DNA of 64,000 nt from positions 352 to 64,351 of the forward strand of contig NZ_LMHW01000015.1 of the NCBI RefSeq assembly GCF_001428525.1, given 5' to 3'. A program made the translations under genes and the position numbers. Below the pieces are notes generated by a model. The model worked only from the letters and a program-made list of their open reading frames with translations. It had not been told where the DNA came from and ran no database searches. The stretch comes from Flavobacterium sp. Root186. GTDB taxonomy: Bacteria; Bacteroidota; Bacteroidia; Flavobacteriales; Flavobacteriaceae. Below, piece by piece: positions 58,606 through 64,000 of the stretch. Numbering within the stretch: position 1 is the first letter of the stretch; every line of letters starts with the position of its first letter.

Positions 58606-61581
58606 ATGAAAACAATTTACAAAAAGTTGTTATTTTTATTCCTATTGTTGCCGTTTACAGTGTTAGCTCAAAACACTCTAAGCGGGACTGTTGTCGATAA
58701 AGCAACAGGCCAGCCAATACCAGGGGTAAATGTAAATGTACAAGGTGCTCCAAGCGGTGCATCAACAGGATTTGATGGTAATTACCAGCTGTCGAATGTT
58801 AAAAGCGGAAACAAAATTGTAGTTTCTTTTATTGGTTACAAAACGCAAACGATTGATTATGCCGGACAAAAAACTCTAAATGTTTCTTTAGAAGAAGATA
58901 CGAACCAACTTAAAGAAGTTGTAGTACAAGTAGGTTATGGAACTGTTAAGAAAAAAGACGCAACAGGTTCAGTATCTCAAATTTCTGCTAAAGAATTTAA
59001 CAAAGGTATTAACGTAACTCCAGAAAGTTTAATCAGCGGTCGTATCTCTGGTGTAAACGTAGTGGGGGGCGGAGCTCCTGGAGCGAAAGCTGATATCAGA
59101 ATTCGTGGAGGATCTTCTTTAAGTGCTTCAAATGAGCCTTTAATTGTTTTAGACGGACTTCCTTTAAGTAATGATGTGCCAAGTGGAGCTACAAGTATTT
59201 TATCTACTATTGATCCTAATGATATTGAATCATTTACAGTATTAAAAGATGCATCTGCTGCGGCTATTTATGGATCTCGTGCAGCAAGTGGTGTAATCGT
59301 TATTACAACTAAAAAAGGAGCAAAAGGTGGTGTAAAAGTTAATTTTAGTTCTCAGGTTGGTATTAATACAGTTGCAAATCAAGTTGATGTCTTAGATGCT
59401 GATCAATTTCGTGCGTTAGTTAACGAAAAAGGTTCTGCTGCTCAAAAATCTTTACTTGGAACAGCAAATACAAATTGGCAGGACGAAATTTTTCATACTG
59501 CTTTAACAACAAACAACAATATCTCTGTAAGTGGTGCTTTGTTTAATAAACTGCCTGTTAGATTATCTGTTGGTAATGTTGATAATCCTGGAATCCTAAG
59601 AAACACTTCTTTTGAAAGAACTACGACATCGATATCGTTAAATCCTGTTTTATTTGATAATCACTTAAAAATTGACGTTAACGGAAACTTATCTTTTGGT
59701 AAAAATCAATTTCAAGATGAAGGAGCTGTAATTGGAAGTGCAATAGGATATGATCCAACACAACCAGTTTATGAAGCAGGTTCTCGTTATGGAGGTTACT
59801 TTGAATGGTTAGAGCCTACTGGAAATGTACCGTTATTACCAGCAAGAAATCCTGTGGCAAGATTAAATCAAGATCAAAGAAGAGCTACTTCAACAAGAAA
59901 ATGGGGTAATGTTAGATTAGACTACAAATTCCATTTCTTCGAAGATTTAAGAGCAGTTGTTGAAGCTGGTATCGACAGATTTGATAGTAACGGAAATACT
60001 ACAGTAAGTACAGAAAGTATTTTAGGATATCAGCCAAAACCATTTAATGGTCCTGATTATGTAAATTTTGGAAACTATTCTAAATATACAGATATGCTTC
60101 AAAATAAAAACTTAAATGCTTACTTTAATTATACTAAGGATTTAGGAAAATTTAAAATTGATGCTACTGGTGGTTATAACTATCAATTATTTCAAAGAGA
60201 AAGATATCAATCTGGAGAGTTGAGACAACCAAATCCTAATACAGATGTTAATACAAGTCCTGATATTAATTTACAGTCTTATTTTGGTCGTGTGAATTTA
60301 GGATATGATAGTAGATATTTAGTAACTGTAAATTATAGAAGAGACGGTAGTTCTCGTTTTTCTGAGAAATACAGATGGGGCGATTTTGGTGGTGTTGCTT
60401 TAGCATGGAATGTTGCAGAAGAATCTTTCTTAAGAGATAACCAAACATTATCAAGTCTTAAATTAAGATTTGGTTATGGAACAACTGGACAGCAAGATAT
60501 TACTGCTGCATACGATTACTTAAAAAGAGTAACGCTGGGAACAATTAATACACAGTATATTTTTGGTGGTCAGGTTTATTCTACTGCAAGACCGGAAGGT
60601 TATAACGAAAATATTAAATGGGAAGAATTGGCAGAGATGAACGTAGGTGTTGATTTCGGATTCCTTAATGACAGAATTACAGGAACAGTAAACTATTTTG
60701 ATAAAAAATCTAGTGATTTATTAGCTGATGTAGTAGTGCCTGACGGAGCAAATATTAGAAACTCTGGAACATATAATATTGGTAGTGTAAGAACTAAAGG
60801 TATTGAGTTTAATATTCAGTCTGACATTATTAAAAGTGATAACCTGACTTGGAATCTTGCTTTTAATACTACTTATATTGACCAAAAAATTGATAACTTA
60901 GGTACAACGGTTCCTGGTTTTCAAGGTTATTTAACAGGAGATAATATCGCAGGAGGATCAGGAAATCAAATACAAGTTAACTCTGTAGGTTACGCTCCAA
61001 GATCATTCTTAGTATACGAACAATTATATGATGCAAACAAAAAACCAATCGCAGGTGCTTATGTAGATAGAAATGGTGATGGAAAGATTGATAGTGCAGA
61101 TCGTTATAGATTCCATAAACCAGCACCGGATTATACTTTTGGTTTGTTCTCTACTTTAAACTACAAAAAGTTTGATTTTACAATGAACTGGAGAGCAAGT
61201 TTAGGAAATTATATTTTTGATAACGTAAGTTCTAACTTAGGATATTCTGATGCAGCTTTAAGAAGAGATTCAGATTTATCTAATGTTAGTGCTGATTACC
61301 TAAACACAGGTTTTAGATATGAAGATAATGGTACACAACGTTATTTGTCTAACTACTACATAAAAGATGCCTCTTTTATCAAATTAGATAATATTACGCT
61401 TGGGTATACTTTCGACAAATCATTAATTAAAACGGCTTCTTTAAGATTTACAGCCGGAGTTCAAAATGTTTTTGTACTTACAAAATATAATGGTTTAGAT
61501 CCTGAAAGATTTAACGGAATTGACAATAATGTGTATCCAAGAGCTAGAACTTTCTTATTTGGAGTAAATGCAAGTTTCTAG
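58606..61581 (+). CDS. susC: SusC-family TonB-dependent outer membrane transporter
   Basis: A 991-residue TonB-linked outer-membrane protein. A signal peptide ends near VLAQ. A CarboxypepD_reg-like domain follows (TLSGTVVDKATGQPIPGVNV, SFIGYKTQ), with the SusC/RagA signature KEVVVQVGYGTVKKKDATGS. The plug has IRIRGGSSL and VLKDASAAAIYGSRAASGVI. The barrel ends in RARTFLFGVNASF. It imports maltooligosaccharides with the SusD protein encoded 36 bp downstream. It is the first gene of the plus-strand arm of the starch locus and divergent from the LacI gene. Confidence 0.95.
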   Translation: MKTIYKKLLFLFLLLPFTVLAQNTLSGTVVDKATGQPIPGVNVNVQGAPSGASTGFDGNYQLSNVKSGNKIVVSFIGYKTQTIDYAGQKTLNVSLEEDTNQLKEVVVQVGYGTVKKKDATGSVSQISAKEFNKGINVTPESLISGRISGVNVVGGGAPGAKADIRIRGGSSLSASNEPLIVLDGLPLSNDVPSGATSILSTIDPNDIESFTVLKDASAAAIYGSRAASGVIVITTKKGAKGGVKVNFSSQVGINTVANQVDVLDADQFRALVNEKGSAAQKSLLGTANTNWQDEIFHTALTTNNNISVSGALFNKLPVRLSVGNVDNPGILRNTSFERTTTSISLNPVLFDNHLKIDVNGNLSFGKNQFQDEGAVIGSAIGYDPTQPVYEAGSRYGGYFEWLEPTGNVPLLPARNPVARLNQDQRRATSTRKWGNVRLDYKFHFFEDLRAVVEAGIDRFDSNGNTTVSTESILGYQPKPFNGPDYVNFGNYSKYTDMLQNKNLNAYFNYTKDLGKFKIDATGGYNYQLFQRERYQSGELRQPNPNTDVNTSPDINLQSYFGRVNLGYDSRYLVTVNYRRDGSSRFSEKYRWGDFGGVALAWNVAEESFLRDNQTLSSLKLRFGYGTTGQQDITAAYDYLKRVTLGTINTQYIFGGQVYSTARPEGYNENIKWEELAEMNVGVDFGFLNDRITGTVNYFDKKSSDLLADVVVPDGANIRNSGTYNIGSVRTKGIEFNIQSDIIKSDNLTWNLAFNTTYIDQKIDNLGTTVPGFQGYLTGDNIAGGSGNQIQVNSVGYAPRSFLVYEQLYDANKKPIAGAYVDRNGDGKIDSADRYRFHKPAPDYTFGLFSTLNYKKFDFTMNWRASLGNYIFDNVSSNLGYSDAALRRDSDLSNVSADYLNTGFRYEDNGTQRYLSNYYIKDASFIKLDNITLGYTFDKSLIKTASLRFTAGVQNVFVLTKYNGLDPERFNGIDNNVYPRARTFLFGVNASF

Positions 61582-61617
61582 TAGAATATTGAAAAACAAA
61601 TTTTAAAAACACACAAA

Positions 61618-63225
61618 ATGAAAATATCATTTAAATATATATCTTATTTTTTCCTACTTGTTTTAGGATTGAATATGACGCTTACTTCATGTACGAGCGA
61701 CTTGGATGTTACTCCGGGAGATGATGATGAATTTTTATCAGAACAATTCTTTCAGGATCCGGCATCATATAAACAAGTTTTAGCAAAATTATATGCAGGC
61801 TTGTATGTTGGAGGTAATGATGGTGATGGTCAGCCAGATATTTCTGGAATTGGAGGAGACTTTAGCAGTTACTTGCGTTTGCTTTTCGTAACACAGGAGT
61901 TTACAACAGATGAAGCAATTATTGCCTGGGCTGATGGAACTTTACCTACATTGAATTCTCAGACTTGGTCTCCGGCAAATGAATTTTTAGCAGGAACTTA
62001 CTCAAGAGCATTCTATGAAATTAGTGTTGCTAACGAATTTTTAAGACAAACAACGGAAGAAAAATTAACAGCAAGAGGTGTTGATGCAAATCTAAAAACG
62101 CAAATCGCAACATTCAGAGCAGAGGCTCGTTTTTTAAGAGCTTTTTCTTATGTTAATTTAATGGATTTGTTTGGTAATGTGCCAATTACAACAGAGGCTG
62201 ATCCAGTTGGATTCTTTTACCCAGTACAAAAATCAAGAGCAGAAGTTTTTGCTTTTGTTGAGGCAGAATTAAAAGATTTAGATAATAGTCTTGCTGCTTC
62301 TAAAGCAAATGAATACGGAAGAATTGATAAAACAGCGGCTAAATTTTTATTGGCTCAAATTTATTTAAATTCAAAAGTTTATACTGGAGTTGATAAGTTT
62401 AATGAAGCAGGTACATTATGTGCTGATATCATCAATAATTCAGGATATACATTTGCAAATGTTCCTTATAGTTATTTGTTTTCTGCAGATAATGATGTAA
62501 ATGGTGCTCAGTCTGAGGTTATTTTCCCAGTAATCAGTGATGGTAATGCTATTAGAGCAACTGGTGGAGGAATGAGTTTTATTCTTCATGCTTCTATCGG
62601 AGGTAGTATGGATGCTTCTTCTAGAGGTATGGATGGTGGATGGCAGGGAATCAGAACCCGTAGAGAGTTTGTAAATCTTTTCCCTGATGAAACTGCGACT
62701 GGAGATAAAAGAGGAACGTTTTATACAAACGGACAATCAAAAGATATTAAAAATGTTGGAACTTTTACAGATGGTTATGCTGTAACAAAATACATTAATA
62801 AAAAATCTGATGGTTCTGCAGCTCAAAGAAATGACATTCCTGATACAGATTTTCCAATGTTCAGATTGTCTGATGTGTATTTAATGTATGCTGAGGTTGC
62901 TGTGAGAGGAGCTGCATCTGCAAATACAGGAACTGCAGTTGGTTACATTAATCAACTTCGTACAAGAGCGAATGCTGCAAATATTAATGCATCTCAATTA
63001 ACTCTTGATTTTATTTTGGATGAAAGAGGAAGAGAATTGTTTTGGGAATGTCACAGAAGAACCGATTTAATTCGTTTTGGAAAATTCACAGGCGGATCTA
63101 AAATCTGGCAATGGAAAGGCGGTTCTGTTAATGGAATTGCTACCGAGTCTTATAGAGATTTAATGCCAATTCCTTCTAGAGTTATACAAGCTAACCCAAC
63201 TTTAAAACAAAATCCAGGATACTAA
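61618..63225 (+). CDS. susD: SusD-family starch-binding lipoprotein
   Basis: A 535-residue surface lipoprotein with the signal ending LNMTLTSCTSD (Cys about 25). It has the SusD pattern: an N-terminal EQFFQDPASYKQVLAKLYAG, the conserved TFRAEARFLRAFSYVNLMDL and FGNVPITTEADPVG, the tetratricopeptide-like helices with FLLAQIYLNSKVYTG, and the late LDERGRELFWECHRRTDLIR before the final PTLKQNPGY. It binds maltodextrins and forms a lid on SusC. The gene starts 36 bp after susC and is followed closely by a SusE-like gene, as in known starch loci. Confidence 0.95.
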   Translation: MKISFKYISYFFLLVLGLNMTLTSCTSDLDVTPGDDDEFLSEQFFQDPASYKQVLAKLYAGLYVGGNDGDGQPDISGIGGDFSSYLRLLFVTQEFTTDEAIIAWADGTLPTLNSQTWSPANEFLAGTYSRAFYEISVANEFLRQTTEEKLTARGVDANLKTQIATFRAEARFLRAFSYVNLMDLFGNVPITTEADPVGFFYPVQKSRAEVFAFVEAELKDLDNSLAASKANEYGRIDKTAAKFLLAQIYLNSKVYTGVDKFNEAGTLCADIINNSGYTFANVPYSYLFSADNDVNGAQSEVIFPVISDGNAIRATGGGMSFILHASIGGSMDASSRGMDGGWQGIRTRREFVNLFPDETATGDKRGTFYTNGQSKDIKNVGTFTDGYAVTKYINKKSDGSAAQRNDIPDTDFPMFRLSDVYLMYAEVAVRGAASANTGTAVGYINQLRTRANAANINASQLTLDFILDERGRELFWECHRRTDLIRFGKFTGGSKIWQWKGGSVNGIATESYRDLMPIPSRVIQANPTLKQNPGY

Positions 63226-63248
63226 CTAACCTTATAAAAATATTAAAA

Positions 63249-64000
63249 ATGAAAAATATACATAAAATTTTAATCGCTTTCATCAGTGTTTTGGCAGTTT
63301 CTTGTAACGCAGATGATGTTGAAGACAGACCAGTAATTGAAGCAGCAACAGCGCCAGTTTTATTGACTCCTAAATCTGATTTTACTATTGTGCTTTCTAA
63401 AGAAACAGAAAATGAAGTTGCTACAACAGTTGTGTGGAATGATGCAGCATACAGCGGATCATCAACAGTTGTGAACTATACAGTAGAAGTTGCAAAAGCA
63501 GGAACAAGCTTTGCAGCACCTGTAACAGTTACAAATACTACTGAAAGATTTGTAGCTTTAACGGTATCTGAATTAAATTCAGCATTAGTTAACGGAGGAT
63601 TTGTTGAAAAAGAAGCAAACAAAGTTGATATTCGTATTAAAGCTGTTGTAGGAGCTTCTGGACTTCCTCAATATTCTAATGTTTATACTATTACTGCTAC
63701 TCCATATCACGTACCATTAGCTAGTTCTCACTGGTTAGTTGGAGCTGCAACTCCAGGAGGATGGACATGGGCTGGTGATGCTGAAACTGAATTCCCATTA
63801 GTAGTTGGTACAACAAATGTTTATAAAGTAACTATCGTTCTTAAAAGCGGAGAAGCATTTAGAGAATTCTTAGGAAATAACTTTACAAGCGATGGAAACT
63901 GGGATCAAAGCCATAACTACACTTACTATTCAGGCCAAGGATTTACTATCGATCCAGAATTAGTAAATGCAAACGACGGAGACAGTAACTTTAAATATAC
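63249..64000 (+). CDS. susE: SusE/SusF-like starch-binding lipoprotein (partial, window end)
   Basis: The first 250 codons of a gene that runs off the window. The signal is LIAFISVLAVSCNADDV, with the lipobox Cys near 18. The N-terminal part has the SusE fold, LLTPKSDFTIVLSKETENEV and TTVVWNDAAYSGSSTVVNY. It then passes into a starch-binding-module-like part with HWLVGAATPGGWTWAGDAE and SHNYTYYSGQGFT. SusE-type proteins bind starch at the cell surface. The ATG at 63249 lies 24 bp after susD. The C-terminal domains cannot be seen. Confidence 0.88.
   Translation, partial: MKNIHKILIAFISVLAVSCNADDVEDRPVIEAATAPVLLTPKSDFTIVLSKETENEVATTVVWNDAAYSGSSTVVNYTVEVAKAGTSFAAPVTVTNTTERFVALTVSELNSALVNGGFVEKEANKVDIRIKAVVGASGLPQYSNVYTITATPYHVPLASSHWLVGAATPGGWTWAGDAETEFPLVVGTTNVYKVTIVLKSGEAFREFLGNNFTSDGNWDQSHNYTYYSGQGFTIDPELVNANDGDSNFKY

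Overview
The window looks like a chromosomal segment of a low-GC Bacteroidota bacterium, most probably Flavobacterium or a close relative. The evidence is a SusC/SusD/SusE starch-utilisation locus, TonB-dependent receptors with CarboxypepD_reg-like N-termini, a mevalonate-pathway cluster beside a UbiA prenyltransferase, few recognisable Shine-Dalgarno sites, at least one TAnnTTTG-type promoter element, and many dispersed palindromic intergenic repeats. Nothing marks it as plasmid or prophage, and no rRNA operon, CRISPR array or transposase was seen.

Layout. 1-500: two tRNA-Asp-like fragments (a 54-bp direct repeat) bracket a decayed GIY-YIG nuclease gene. 534-5802: an AraC-family regulator and a three-gene efflux system (TolC, HlyD/EmrA and MFS/EmrB types). 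6078-12414: a HAD phosphatase, a peptidase-MA-like protein, an SGNH plus MBOAT O-acylation pair, and several small hypothetical or membrane proteins. 12473-20157: tRNA-Leu(UAG), an M20 dipeptidase, a BlaI regulator coupled to an unusual M56-amidase fusion, saccharopine dehydrogenase, a DUF423 protein and ATP-type PEP carboxykinase. 20381-24325: a beta-propeller phytase with its TonB-dependent receptor. 24558-37832: mostly housekeeping genes (hemW, ruvC, an RluB-type pseudouridine synthase) mixed with small DUF genes. 38176-42445: a mevalonate/isoprenoid cluster (mvaD, mevalonate kinase, DUF502, UbiA) interrupted by a toxin-antitoxin pair. 42630-46541: TspO, a probably frameshifted CarboxypepD_reg protein, a phosphoglycolate phosphatase-like HAD, an HI0933-type flavoprotein and a GDPD. 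46751-64000: a complete maltodextrin/starch utilisation locus that runs off the window end inside susE.

How the starch locus works together (inferred from families): SusC/D/E capture and import maltooligosaccharides across the outer membrane. Two GH13 enzymes and a GH97 alpha-glucosidase act at the surface or in the periplasm. An MFS permease of the maltose/sucrose type carries maltose inward. GH65 maltose phosphorylase and beta-phosphoglucomutase turn it into glucose and glucose 6-phosphate. A LacI-family protein encoded between the divergent arms is the likely regulator.

The most unusual signals are: (i) an intergenic repeat word also found in frame inside two unrelated genes, mvaD and a cyclase, giving both the peptide STSLSVT, with a different repeat apparently inside a glycosyltransferase gene; (ii) a BlaR1-like M56 sensor whose periplasmic domain is a complete-looking N-acetylmuramoyl-L-alanine amidase, behind paired BlaI-type operators; (iii) the GIY-YIG remnant between tRNA-derived direct repeats; (iv) a ParE-type toxin-antitoxin module inside the mevalonate operon; and (v) very long inverted repeats, with arms up to 40 bp, in many intergenic gaps.
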